Assembly: GCA_000381625.1 (NCBI GenBank) | Contig: KB906767.1 | Span: 970,629-1,034,628, forward strand | Reading direction: 5' to 3' | Source: Bryobacterales bacterium KBS 96 | GTDB taxonomy: Bacteria; Acidobacteriota; Terriglobia; Bryobacterales; Bryobacteraceae | DNA length: 64,000 bases | Part shown: positions 34,790 to 43,945 of the stretch, piece by piece | How the letters are laid out: the number at the start of each line of letters is the position of its first letter | Numbering within the stretch: the first letter of the stretch is position 1 | Notes under the pieces: generated by a model | The model's database searches: none | The model's input: only the letters and a program-made list of their open reading frames with translations | Told to the model about the DNA's origin: nothing | Position numbers and translations under genes: made by a program

Positions 34790-36966
34790 AGCCGCTGTGC
34801 CACCATCTCCTACTGCGCGGCCTCGTACTGCTGTTCGCGACAGGGCTGGGCGCCGCAACTGTTGGATTTGCGCAATCCGCGGCGACACAAAGGGCGCCAC
34901 AATCGAGGACGCCAGATCCCGTTGTAGTTCGAGATACCGGGCCGCTGCCATCCTGGAAAGACCTGCATTTCCCTCCCCTCGGCGAGGTGAAGATACCGCA
35001 TCCCGAAATCTATTCGCTTGGAAACGGGATGAAAGTCTATCTGCTCGAGAATCACGAACTGCCGCTCGTCAGCGGGCGGCTGCTGGTGCGGACCGGAAAC
35101 CTTTTCGATCCGAAAGCGAAGCTGGGGCTGGCGGAAATCACCGGAATTACGATGCGAAGCGGCGGGACGTCGAAGCTGACCGGCGACCAGCTCGATGAAC
35201 GGCTGGAAGATATGGCGGCATCCGTGGAGACAGGCATCGGCGAATCAAGCGGCAGCGCCAGCTTTTCCTGCCTGAAAGAGAATACCGGCGCGGTTCTGCG
35301 GCTCTTTTACGACGTGGTGACCGATCCGGCATTTCGCGAAGACAAAATCGAGCTGGCCAAGACCCAGATCAAAAGCTCGATCTCGCGCCGCAACGACGAC
35401 GCGAATGGGATAGCCGATCGTGAACTCTACCGGTTCCTTTACGGTCCTCACACGCCTTATGGCGATGAAGTGGAATACGACACCGTCAATGCCATCAATC
35501 GCGACGACATCACGGGCTTTTATAAGCGCTATTTTTTTCCGTCAAACATGATTCTTGCCGTTTACGGCGATTTCGACAGTGCGTCGGTAAAGCAGCAGCT
35601 TCAGTCGCTGTTCGGCTCCTGGAATGCGGATGAGCCGAAGACGCCTCCGTTCCCCAAAGTGGATGCGCCGGCTCAGCCCGGCATCTTTCTGGTGTCGAAA
35701 ACCGATGTCACCCAGACGTTCATTCAGATGGGCCACCTGGGCGGTGAACTCCGCGACAAAGATTTCCCTGCGCTGTCGGTAGCCGCGGACGTCTTCGGAG
35801 GCGGGTTCTCGAGCCGGCTCTTTCGTGAAGTGCGAACTCGGCTGGGATACGCCTATGCGGTGGGTGCGGATTGGGCCGCCGACTACGACCACCCCGGTCT
35901 GTTCCGTATTAATGTCAGCACCAAATCGCAAACTACGACGGAAACGATCCAAGCAATTCTGAAGCAATTGAGCGAATTGCGGACGTCCGAAATTACGGAT
36001 GAAGAACTGAAGGTCGCTAAGGACAGTGTGCTGAACAGCCTGGTTTTCGCATTTGCGCGGCCGTCCAACACTCTGAACCGGTTGGTGACCTACGATTATT
36101 TCGGCTATCCGGCGGACTTCCTTACCCGGTACGAGAACGCGATTAAAGGGGTGACCAAGGCGGATGTGCTTCGAGTAGCCAAGGAGTATTTTCAACCTTC
36201 GAAGCTAACGATCATTGCAGTGGGAAACCCCGCCAAATTCGGCGAACCGCTGACGGCCTTGAATCTTCCGGTGAAGCCGCTAGACGTCAGCATTCCGCCA
36301 CCTCACGAGACCACGGCTCAAGCGAATACGCAGTCCGTGGCGCAGGGAAAGGAGCTTCTGGATAAAGCGTTTGCATTCATGGGCGGCGCGCAAAAACTGG
36401 CGGCGCTGCAAGACATCACCGAGACCGCAAATGCAATGATGGAAGCGCCGCAAGGCGAACTCTCGCTACAAATTACATCAAACGGCATTCTCCCCGGGAC
36501 CTTCCGCGAAGAGCAACAGCGCGGGCCGGCAAAGATCACCATTTATGTGAGTCCTAGCGAAGCCTGGATCAACACGCCGCAAGGCGTCAAGGACCTGCCC
36601 GGTCCCGCGGCCCAGCAAATTCGAGAGCAGGTTGCGCGGCAGTTGCCCGTGCTGATGTCGCATCTCGCAAAATCAAATGCGCAGGCAATCGCGTCGGGAG
36701 ATGGAGCCATTCAGGTAAAAAGCGAAGCTGGGCAACTCGTCACCCTCAAAATCGACCCGGCAAGCGGAGCAATTGTGAGCCTAAGCGCCACGGAAGAAGA
36801 TGGCAAAGTGGCCGAGAACTTTTCAGACTGGCGCGACGCGGGCGGGATCAAGGCGCCCTTCAAAACAGAAGTTCTGCACGATGGTAAAACCTCGGAGACG
36901 TCGAGCGCGTCAGATATAAAGATCAACAGCAATTTGAAGGCGGAGGATTTAAGCAAACGGCCTTGA
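34786..36966 (+). CDS. Inactive M16-family peptidase subunit with C-terminal LolA-like domain
   Basis: 726 residues with a signal peptide (LLLRGLVLLFATGLGAATVG). The M16 fold is recognisable from FTL-like KIPHPEIYSLGNGMKVYLLE to FQPSKLTIIAVGNP, but the place of HxxEH reads GLAEITGITMRSGG, so the zinc ligands are absent and this subunit cannot cut. The substrate-clamp RY-type motif survives (RTRLGYAYAVGAD). From about residue 515 an extra ~200-residue domain follows (KELLDKAFAFMGGAQKLAAL ... FKTEVLHDG), similar to the next protein. The two M16 genes overlap and are the active/inactive pair of one enzyme. Confidence 0.88.
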   Translation: MKPLCHHLLLRGLVLLFATGLGAATVGFAQSAATQRAPQSRTPDPVVVRDTGPLPSWKDLHFPPLGEVKIPHPEIYSLGNGMKVYLLENHELPLVSGRLLVRTGNLFDPKAKLGLAEITGITMRSGGTSKLTGDQLDERLEDMAASVETGIGESSGSASFSCLKENTGAVLRLFYDVVTDPAFREDKIELAKTQIKSSISRRNDDANGIADRELYRFLYGPHTPYGDEVEYDTVNAINRDDITGFYKRYFFPSNMILAVYGDFDSASVKQQLQSLFGSWNADEPKTPPFPKVDAPAQPGIFLVSKTDVTQTFIQMGHLGGELRDKDFPALSVAADVFGGGFSSRLFREVRTRLGYAYAVGADWAADYDHPGLFRINVSTKSQTTTETIQAILKQLSELRTSEITDEELKVAKDSVLNSLVFAFARPSNTLNRLVTYDYFGYPADFLTRYENAIKGVTKADVLRVAKEYFQPSKLTIIAVGNPAKFGEPLTALNLPVKPLDVSIPPPHETTAQANTQSVAQGKELLDKAFAFMGGAQKLAALQDITETANAMMEAPQGELSLQITSNGILPGTFREEQQRGPAKITIYVSPSEAWINTPQGVKDLPGPAAQQIREQVARQLPVLMSHLAKSNAQAIASGDGAIQVKSEAGQLVTLKIDPASGAIVSLSATEEDGKVAENFSDWRDAGGIKAPFKTEVLHDGKTSETSSASDIKINSNLKAEDLSKRP

Positions 36967-37745
36967 AAGCAATTGCAGGAATTTTCGTTTTGAGCGTGGC
37001 GCTCTCCGCGCAGACAAGCTCGAAAGGGAAGCAGGTCGTCGAAAAAGCCGTCGAGGCGTTGGGCGGCCACAACTTTCTGACGATGCGTAACCGCGTGGAT
37101 ACCGGCCGCGCTTACTCGTTCTACCGCGACCGGCTCAGCGGATTGGACATTGCCACCGTCTATACCGAGTACCTGGACAGCAAGCCCCCGAAAAACGGCG
37201 TGGCCGTGCGGGAACGCGAAGCTTACGGCAAAAAGCAGGAATCGTCTTTTCTATTTCTCCCCGACCAGGGCTTTCAGCTTACGTTTCGCGGGGCGCGGCC
37301 CGTTCCCGATGAAACCTGGAACCGATATCTTCGAAGCACGCTGACAAACGTGTTCTACTTGTTGCGCGAGCGGTGGAACGATCCCCGGATGTTCTACGAT
37401 TTTGTGCGCGAGGACGTTCTGATCAGCACGCACGTCAACATTGTGGACATCACCGACCCGGAACAGCGCACGGTGCGGGTCTATTTCGACTACAACACGA
37501 ATCTGCCGATACGCCAGGAATACTCGGAGTGGGACCCGGTTGGACAGCAGCGGTCGACCGAGAGGACGGAGTATTCGAAATATCGCGATGCGGGCGGAGT
37601 ACAGTTGCCGTTTGTCACCGAGCGGTTCCGCAATGAAGAGAAGATCTTCCAATTATTTTCAGACAACGTTCAAGTGAACCAGACGATCCCGCCGGGAACG
37701 TTCAAATTGCCGCCGGGAGTGAAGATGCTGAAAAAGGTGGATTAG
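36963..37745 (+). CDS. Secreted LolA/outer-membrane-lipoprotein-sorting-like protein
   Basis: 260 residues from a TTG that overlaps the stop of the M16 gene (TTGA). Short signal segment (AIAGIFVLSVALSAQT). Then GKQVVEKAVEALGGHNFLTM, closely parallel to GKELLDKAFAFMGGAQKLAA in the C-terminal domain of the preceding protein. Both continue with beta-rich sequence and end near GGVQLPFVTERF / GGIKAPFKTEVL. This looks like a LolA-type half-barrel that would bind lipids or hydrophobic chains in the periplasm. The role beside the peptidase pair is unknown. Confidence 0.7.
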   Translation: MKAIAGIFVLSVALSAQTSSKGKQVVEKAVEALGGHNFLTMRNRVDTGRAYSFYRDRLSGLDIATVYTEYLDSKPPKNGVAVREREAYGKKQESSFLFLPDQGFQLTFRGARPVPDETWNRYLRSTLTNVFYLLRERWNDPRMFYDFVREDVLISTHVNIVDITDPEQRTVRVYFDYNTNLPIRQEYSEWDPVGQQRSTERTEYSKYRDAGGVQLPFVTERFRNEEKIFQLFSDNVQVNQTIPPGTFKLPPGVKMLKKVD

Positions 37746-38034
37746 CTGGGCATTGCCGGCCGCCCCTCGCCTCCCGCTCGGTTAAAAATCGCGGCTTTGT
37801 CGCGCGACAGCCACTTGGGTTACGCTGGCTCCCGGCCACGCCCGGCGTTGAGCACAAAGATGATCGAGCGCCGGCGCTCAACCAGATAAGAACGGCAAGT
37901 CTCCGTCACGGCGGTTAGCTTCCTGCGGGCGCGTCATTAAGGAGCTAGTCCGTAAAGTCGGCGACGAGGACCAACAGGAACGCTTAGCCGCGCGCCACAT
38001 AGTCACCGTCACTTTCTGTGGTTTAGTAGAAACG

Positions 38035-38493
38035 ATGGACGACGTTCGCATTCGCCCCGCAGTCTCGTCCGAACGGAAGGATCTCGAGGCTTTGCAGTGG
38101 AGGGCCTCTCTCAGCAACGCTGGCGATCGCAACGCTCTGCTCGCCCATCCCGATGCCATCGAACTCACAATTGAGCAGATTGAAACAGGAGGAGTATTCG
38201 TCGCAGAGTGGAACGGACTGCTTGCTGGATTCTCGGCTGTGTTGCCCCGAGCAGATGGAGAGACGGACCTGGACGCCCTGTTTGTCGAGCCCGCCACTCG
38301 AAGGCGCGGTATCGGACGTTTGTTGGTCGAACACTGCGCGAGCGTGGCCCGCGAACACGGATCGACCGCCCTTCACGTGGTCGGTAATCCTCACGCTGAG
38401 GCCTTCTATCTGGCGTGTGGTTTCGAAATGACCGGAACGACGGAGACCCGTTTCGGCCCCGGTCTGTTGTTGCGAAAAATACTAGCCTCCTAA
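38035..38493 (+). CDS. GNAT-family acetyltransferase
   Basis: 152 residues, a single GNAT domain. The acetyl-CoA-binding motif A is FVEPATRRRGIGRLLVEHC, with the R-x-x-G-x-G/A signature. The motif B region is GNPHAEAFYLACGFEMTGTT. Full length for the family. Substrate unknown. It stands alone between the M16 operon and the PadR-ADOP pair; the 290 bp before it and 260 bp after it show no genes. Confidence 0.88.
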   Translation: MDDVRIRPAVSSERKDLEALQWRASLSNAGDRNALLAHPDAIELTIEQIETGGVFVAEWNGLLAGFSAVLPRADGETDLDALFVEPATRRRGIGRLLVEHCASVAREHGSTALHVVGNPHAEAFYLACGFEMTGTTETRFGPGLLLRKILAS

Positions 38494-38751
38494 TTGAACC
38501 GGATTGGTCTTCGATGTCCGGCATGTCGACTTCTCGTCCAACTGGATCACCTCCGGCTATCGACCACTCCACGAGCGCTCTGACGCTCTACGCCAGTTGA
38601 GATCGGACGTAGCCTGTTGGTCGACAGCGGCAACGCGCGCGATTCGCATCCGGCGCGCGCGTGAGCACCCCGAAAGCGCCTCGCGGCGCGGGGCTCGCCA
38701 ATTTGAACTTGACTGGCATAATCTCGTCGGCGTAAGCTAAGAATTCTTGGT

Positions 38752-39090
38752 ATGGGACGCAAGGCGCAAAAGAACGATTCGTTGCCCGGTTCACTGGACA
38801 TGTTGATTCTGCGGACGCTGTCGCTGCGCGACCTCCATGGATACGGCATAGTCCAGTCCATTCAACAATCATCCGACAACGAGCTCCTCGTCGAGGAGGG
38901 CTCGCTTTACCCCGCTCTCCAGCGGCTGGAGCTAAACGGCTGGATCGAGGGTGTCTGGGGCGTGACGTCGAACAATCGGCGGGCGAGGATCTACAAGATC
39001 ACTGCGGCTGGCCGCAAACAACTGGCCGTTGAAACTCGGAAGTACGCGAAACTCACGCTGGCGATCGCCCGGGTGATGGGAGCGGAGTGA
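38752..39090 (+). CDS. PadR-family transcriptional regulator
   Basis: 112 residues. The winged helix shows the PadR signature LDMLILRTLSLRDLHGYGIV, then VEEGSLYPALQRLELNGWI and the wing NNRRARIYKITAAGRKQL. Its last codons overlap the ADOP permease start by 4 bp (ATGA), so it is the first gene of that operon. In Acidobacteria, PadR regulators sit immediately before ADOP permeases and presumably control them. Confidence 0.92.
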   Translation: MGRKAQKNDSLPGSLDMLILRTLSLRDLHGYGIVQSIQQSSDNELLVEEGSLYPALQRLELNGWIEGVWGVTSNNRRARIYKITAAGRKQLAVETRKYAKLTLAIARVMGAE

Positions 39091-41831
39091 CGAACATGTT
39101 GATACGACGGCTAAGGTATTGGATGAAGAGTGCCGGGCGTAGCGAGGCGCTGCGCGAGGAAATGGAACTCCACCTCGCGGAGAAGGCTGCGGAACTGCAA
39201 ACGGACGGTATGACGCCGGAGTGCGCCAGGGCTGAAGCGCGCCGGCGATTTGGGAACGTCGGCCTGAAACACGAAGAGTCACGGGAGATTTGGATCAAGC
39301 GGTTTTGGTCGGAGCTTGGCCAGGATGTCCGCTATGGCTGTCGCACCATGATCGCCAACAAGGCATTCAGCACCCTGGCGGTGCTGTTGCTGGCGCTCGG
39401 CATCGGGGCCAATACTGCGATCTACAGCTTGATGGAGTCGATTCTGTTGCGATCGCTGCCGGTGGCCGATCCCGAGTCGTTGGTGGTCTTGAACTGGCAT
39501 AGCCGGCCTCCGCAGAACGCCAACAAGCAATGGGTCCACGTCGTTCACGGGCTACAAGGCATTTTCTGGCCGGGCGACAAAAGCACGCTGGTCAGCGGAA
39601 TATTCCCGTACAGGGCCTTCGAGACGCTTCGCGAGGACAATCCTGCCTTTTCTACGCTCTTCGGATATTTCAACGGACAAACCAAAACCCTGGCCATCCG
39701 TGGTCAGGCCACGAGCGTCGGCGCGGAATATGTCACCGGCGACTATTTTCGCGGCCTGGGAGTGTCGCCGGCGGCGGGACGTCTAATCAGTTCCGAAGAT
39801 GACCGTCCAGGCGCAACGCCGGTCGCCGTAATCAGTTTTGCGACAAGCCAGAACCGCTTTGGAGGACCGCCGAATGCGATTGGACAACCGATTCTCATCG
39901 ATAACGTGCCCTTCACGGTGATCGGCGTTGCGCCGCCGGAATTCTTCGGAGTAGACCCTGAGGCGGCGCCGGACCTCTATCTTCCGTTGCACACGAATGT
40001 ACTCGTAGACGGGGCCGGAACGGCTCGCCTGTATAGCGACGAAAACTTCTACTGGATCGAAATGATGGGCCGCCTGCGTCCCGGCGTAAGCATGGCCCAG
40101 GCGCAGGCAGCGCTGGCGCCTCGTTTCCATCAATGGGTCGCCACCACCGCGAGTACCGACGGTGAACGCGCCAACTTGCCCGCGCTGACGCTGAATCCCG
40201 GCGCCGCCGGTCTGGGTAGCTTGCGCCGCCGGTATTCCAAGCCTCTGTACGTGCTCCTGGCGATGGTGGTATTGATCCTGGCGATCGTGTGCGCGAACAT
40301 CGCCAATCTGCTGCTGGCAAGGGCCGCCGCGCGGCGCCGCGAAATGGCTGTCCGGCTCAGCCTGGGAGCGGGACGGTTCCGACTAGTGCGGCAGTTGCTT
40401 ACCGAGAGCGTGATGCTGGCCTCACTCGGCGGAGCATTAGGGGCCTTATTTGCGATCTGGGGCGTGCGATCGCTGACGTTTCTGCTCTCCCACGGGCAGG
40501 AGAACTTTACGCTGCACTCGGAATTGAACTGGAACGTGCTGGGAGTGACGGCGGCGCTCTCCGTGGTTTGCGGCCTGTTATTTGGCGTCGCTCCGGCGAT
40601 TCAGTCGACGCGTCCGGATGTCATGCCCGCGCTGAAGAATGGCCGTGGGGGCGGACCGCGCCGCCGCGCGCAGCACGTTCTGGTGGTCGCCCAAATCGCG
40701 ATCTCTTTTCTCCTCCTGGTCGCCGCGGGTCTGTTTGTCCGGACACTCGACAAGCTGCACTCCGTCCAATTGGGATACGCCCGCGAGAACATCCTTCTGT
40801 TCTCGTTGAATGCCCGCCAGGCCGGGCATCGCGCCCCGGAGATCACCACTTTTTACGCGAACCTGCGCAAGCGCTTCGAATCTATTCCCGGCGTGAGGAG
40901 CGCGACGCTTTCGCAATCCTCGATCATCAACGCCGCCCGCGTCGGACAGGCAATCAGGGGGACAATGAAGATCGGCGCTGTGATCTTGGATGGCGCACGC
41001 GTCATGTCCGCCGGACCGCGTTTCCTGACGACGATGCAGATTCCGATCCTAACCGGGCGTGAGATTGACGACCGCGATCAACCGGGCTCCCCGCCGGTTG
41101 CAGTAATCAGCGAGCGGTTGGCCCGAACTTACTTCGGGAACGAGAATCCGGTGGGCCGGCGTATTACGCTCCCGGACGAGAAGCGCGATCTCGAAATCGT
41201 CGGCGTGTCGGGCAACGTGCGGTACGGTGGTCTGAAAAATGAAGAGGAGAATGCAATGACCGTCTTCGTAGCGGTCAACCAGTTTCCTCCGGACCGAGTG
41301 ACCTACGCGCTGCGCACTGCGGGTGATCCGCTGAGGTATGTCAACAGTGTGCATGAGATCGTGCGGGAGGCAGATTCTCGCATACCGGTCACCGACGTGA
41401 TCACGCAGGCTGCGGAAATCGATCGGACGATCAGCCGGGAAGTCACGTTCGCGAAACTATGCACGGGTTTCGCGGTTCTCGCTCTCCTGATCGCGTGCGT
41501 GGGGCTCTACGGAACGATGTCGTACAACGTCGCGCGACAAATCGGCGAGATCGGAATCCGTATGGCTCTGGGCGCGCAACGCGGCGCCGTGGTTTGGATG
41601 GTTCTGCGCCGCGTCCTGCTACTGGCGGGGATGGGGCTGGCAATCAGTGTGCCTGCCGCGTTAATTGGGTCCCGGCTTGTCAAATCGTTTCTGTTCGAAA
41701 CCCAGCCCAACGATCCGGGAACCCTGGCGCTCGCCAGTGTCGTCCTCCTGAGCGCGGCAATTCTTGCCGGCTATGCGCCGGCAAGGCGAGCGTCTCGAAT
41801 TGATCCGCTGGCGGCTCTGCGGCACGAATAG
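39087..41831 (+). CDS. ADOP-type ABC transporter permease (duplicated MacB/FtsX domains)
   Basis: 914 residues. An N-terminal soluble prefix (about 1-60, ALREEMELHLAEKAAELQTD) is typical of acidobacterial duplicated orphan permeases. The first MacB periplasmic core begins at about 90 after a membrane segment (LAVLLLALGIGANTAIYSL). FtsX transmembrane helices are near 390-500 (LYVLLAMVVLILAIVCANIA; RREMAVRLSLGAG), and the second set near 790-905 (FAVLALLIACVGLYGTMSYN; GEIGIRMALGAQ). No ATPase gene is adjacent, hence 'orphan'. A macrolide/peptide-export-like role is assumed from MacB similarity. The substrate is unknown. Confidence 0.9.
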   Translation: MTNMLIRRLRYWMKSAGRSEALREEMELHLAEKAAELQTDGMTPECARAEARRRFGNVGLKHEESREIWIKRFWSELGQDVRYGCRTMIANKAFSTLAVLLLALGIGANTAIYSLMESILLRSLPVADPESLVVLNWHSRPPQNANKQWVHVVHGLQGIFWPGDKSTLVSGIFPYRAFETLREDNPAFSTLFGYFNGQTKTLAIRGQATSVGAEYVTGDYFRGLGVSPAAGRLISSEDDRPGATPVAVISFATSQNRFGGPPNAIGQPILIDNVPFTVIGVAPPEFFGVDPEAAPDLYLPLHTNVLVDGAGTARLYSDENFYWIEMMGRLRPGVSMAQAQAALAPRFHQWVATTASTDGERANLPALTLNPGAAGLGSLRRRYSKPLYVLLAMVVLILAIVCANIANLLLARAAARRREMAVRLSLGAGRFRLVRQLLTESVMLASLGGALGALFAIWGVRSLTFLLSHGQENFTLHSELNWNVLGVTAALSVVCGLLFGVAPAIQSTRPDVMPALKNGRGGGPRRRAQHVLVVAQIAISFLLLVAAGLFVRTLDKLHSVQLGYARENILLFSLNARQAGHRAPEITTFYANLRKRFESIPGVRSATLSQSSIINAARVGQAIRGTMKIGAVILDGARVMSAGPRFLTTMQIPILTGREIDDRDQPGSPPVAVISERLARTYFGNENPVGRRITLPDEKRDLEIVGVSGNVRYGGLKNEEENAMTVFVAVNQFPPDRVTYALRTAGDPLRYVNSVHEIVREADSRIPVTDVITQAAEIDRTISREVTFAKLCTGFAVLALLIACVGLYGTMSYNVARQIGEIGIRMALGAQRGAVVWMVLRRVLLLAGMGLAISVPAALIGSRLVKSFLFETQPNDPGTLALASVVLLSAAILAGYAPARRASRIDPLAALRHE

Positions 41832-41841
41832 GACATAGGCT

Positions 41842-42037
41842 CAAATCCTGGCCGACTACCCCCAACTCGAGTCGGATGACTTCCTTGCCGTGTACGCATA
41901 TGCGGCCGCGCTGGCGGCCGCGACCAAAGCGTCCGGAGGATGAAGCTTCTCTTCGCGAAAGCCTATCACCGCGGCTGATTTCGTTACTCTTGCGTTTGCA
42001 CCGGGAGATTTTTACGCTATGGCCAAGCGACGTTTGA
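41842..42037 (+). pseudogene. Remnant of a second DUF433/DUF5615 toxin-antitoxin module
   Basis: Frame 1 from 41842 to the TGA at 41943 reads QILADYPQLESDDFLAVYAY and then AAALAAATKASGG, the C-terminal half of a DUF433 protein. Its start region is missing; a stop codon precedes it directly after the ADOP gene. An ATG overlapping that stop (41940) begins MKLLF, as DUF5615 toxins do. A one-base shift near 41955 then gives ESLSPRLISLLLRLH, matching the DUF5615 N-terminal pattern (MKLLFDENLSPRLV...), and it stops at 42037. The two fragments are in the same order as the module at 7842-8427, on the opposite strand, and are not similar enough to be a recent copy. Confidence 0.65.
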
Positions 42038-42070
42038 TCGGGACCGTTTTTGAAATGCGGTGCGCCCAAG

Positions 42071-42652
42071 TTAGACCCGAAGCGAGCCACGAAACGCCCT
42101 GGCGGCATAGTAGGACTCCGCTCCGTTGTGATAAACGAAGACAGTATCGTAGCGGCGATCACAAAAGAGGGCGCCGCCGAGTTTTCTGATTCGCGAAGGC
42201 GTTCTGATCCAGCTCGAGGTTTTCGTGTCAAACTCTCCGAGCCTCTGCAACTCTCGATATTGTTCTTCCGTTAAGAGCTCGATGCCCATATCAGCTGCCC
42301 CATCGACCGCATTATTCTTTGGCTTATCTTGCTTTCTCGATTGCAGCGCTTCACGGTCATAGCAGAAACTTCTGCGGTCCTTCGGACTTTCTGCTGAACA
42401 ATCGTAAAAGATGTATTCGCCCGTCCTTTCGTCGTGCCCGACAACGTCGGGTTCACCCCCGGTTCGTTCCATTTCATTCAGTGACCAGAGCTTTTCAGCG
42501 CTGGATTCCAGCTTTGTCTGTACTTGAGCCCACGCAAGACCTTCATGACGATTGATGTTTTTCTCGAAACGGGCTCTCAAGGTTCTGAGTAGCTGTTCCC
42601 GCTGTTCTGACGACAAGTTCTTTTTATTGCTGTTAGCGTTTCGCGGTGTCAT
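42071..42652 (-). CDS. DUF4256 family protein
   Basis: 193 residues. It carries the DUF4256 pattern: WAQVQTKLESSAEKLWSLNE, MERTGGEPDVVGHDERTGEY, FYDCSAESPKDRRSFCYDRE, then MGIELLTEEQYRELQRLGEF and DRRYDTVFVYHNGAESYYAA near the end. The family is widespread and uncharacterised. No signal peptide; cytoplasmic. Intact and of normal length. It stands alone between the toxin-antitoxin remnant and a gene-free stretch. Confidence 0.85.
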   Translation of the reverse strand: MTPRNANSNKKNLSSEQREQLLRTLRARFEKNINRHEGLAWAQVQTKLESSAEKLWSLNEMERTGGEPDVVGHDERTGEYIFYDCSAESPKDRRSFCYDREALQSRKQDKPKNNAVDGAADMGIELLTEEQYRELQRLGEFDTKTSSWIRTPSRIRKLGGALFCDRRYDTVFVYHNGAESYYAARAFRGSLRV

Positions 42653-43120
42653 TGCCTTCGTGAGCCAATCTCCAGTTTCCGATACGAAAAGCCCTCAATC
42701 GAGGCACACAAGGGCGCATTCACCCTGGCGCCTCTCATGCATGAGAGAATATCTCACAATCGTTGCATGGCGCACGTCTGTCGTCCGGCTGAATGGCACG
42801 CCACTCGAAGGTCGAGCTGTTCAGCCCAAGTTGACGAGAAAACGCGCTAGTCGGAGAAATGATCTGGCTTCTTCACGAATCGAATCCAAGTCGCCGGCGA
42901 CTGTTGCATCATCTCCGAATCGCGCGTCCGTCGGAAGGAAGGGAGCATCGCAGAAGCAGTACGCAGCGCCGAATCATGTGGGACCCGAAGCCTGCGTGCA
43001 ATTCAACAAGCTCACCGGATTTGCTCGTCATCCGGGGCCGTGCCACTATATTGGTCGAGATATGACGAGCTCTCGGGCCGGCGCTCGTCAGAGCATTAGT
43101 GCTCACGAACGGGGAGGCAT
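42653..43120. other. Gene-free stretch before the MBL protein
   Basis: About 470 bp without a convincing gene. A short plus-strand frame (DLLVIRGRATI... near 43010-43065) faintly resembles the end of a pyridoxamine-oxidase-like protein, but too little is left to call. The promoter of the next gene must lie here. Confidence 0.5.
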
Positions 43121-43888
43121 ATGACAACTACAACAGAAATTTCAAACGATGTGTACCGCATCTCGGTGTTTGTTCCGGAAATCAATCTGGAGTTTAGTCA
43201 TTTTCTGGTGAGAGATGACGAACCGTTACTGTTCCATGCGGGACTGCGTGGCATGTTTCCTCTGTTGCGCGAGGCGATCTCGCGACTGATCGATATCTCG
43301 AAAATCAGGCACATCGGATTCAGCCATTTCGAGTCCGATGAATGCGGGGCCTTAAATCAATGGCTTGAACTGGCGCCGGCGGCACAACCGGTGTGCGGCT
43401 TGGTAGGCGCCCTCGTGAGTGTGAACGATTTTTCGATCAGGCCCGCCCGTGTGTTGACTCGGGAGGATATCCTGGAAACCGGGCGGCGCCGTTTTCGATT
43501 CATTCCTACTCCCCATGTGCCACACGGGTGGGACGCCGGCGTTCTCTTCGAAGAATCGGAAAAAACGCTGTTCTGTTCCGACCTTTTTCATCAGTGGGGC
43601 CACCGGGAACCGGCAACTGCCGATAGCATCATGGAACGGTGTAAAGACGCACTGCTTCAAACCGAAGCTGGTCCGTTTGCCAATTATGTGCCCTACACAC
43701 ACCACACTGGCCGCGTGCTTGAAACCTTAGCGGAATATGAGCCGAAGACGCTTGCAACCATGCACGGCTCGACCTATTACGGCGATGGAGCGCAGGCGCT
43801 CCGAGACCTTGCCGTCGTGATGCGCGACGTGCTCGGGCCCAAAGCGCAGCAGGGCGAAACGACATCCACTGGAATCATCAAAACCTGA
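43121..43888 (+). CDS. Metallo-beta-lactamase-fold di-iron (ODP-type) protein
   Basis: 255 residues, no signal peptide. ODP-type MBL metal ligands appear: HFESDE near residue 69, a His-bearing segment PTPHVPHGWDAG, FCSDLFHQWGH, and TMHGSTYYGDG near the end. The fold is that of FprA and flavodiiron proteins, but without the flavodoxin domain, so it would be a stand-alone di-iron oxygen- or NO-reactive protein. The electron donor is unknown. A 'GGGGAGGC' ribosome site precedes the ATG. Isolated gene. Confidence 0.8.
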   Translation: MTTTTEISNDVYRISVFVPEINLEFSHFLVRDDEPLLFHAGLRGMFPLLREAISRLIDISKIRHIGFSHFESDECGALNQWLELAPAAQPVCGLVGALVSVNDFSIRPARVLTREDILETGRRRFRFIPTPHVPHGWDAGVLFEESEKTLFCSDLFHQWGHREPATADSIMERCKDALLQTEAGPFANYVPYTHHTGRVLETLAEYEPKTLATMHGSTYYGDGAQALRDLAVVMRDVLGPKAQQGETTSTGIIKT

Positions 43889-43945
43889 GGCACGAGTACA
43901 ACCATCGGATTCTGACGCGCCGTAACGGAACAGGCTAGTTCACGC

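Noticed and set aside
42859-43065. Plus-strand frame faintly like a pyridoxamine-oxidase C-terminus
   Set aside because: Only about ten residues look suggestive; not enough to call a remnant.
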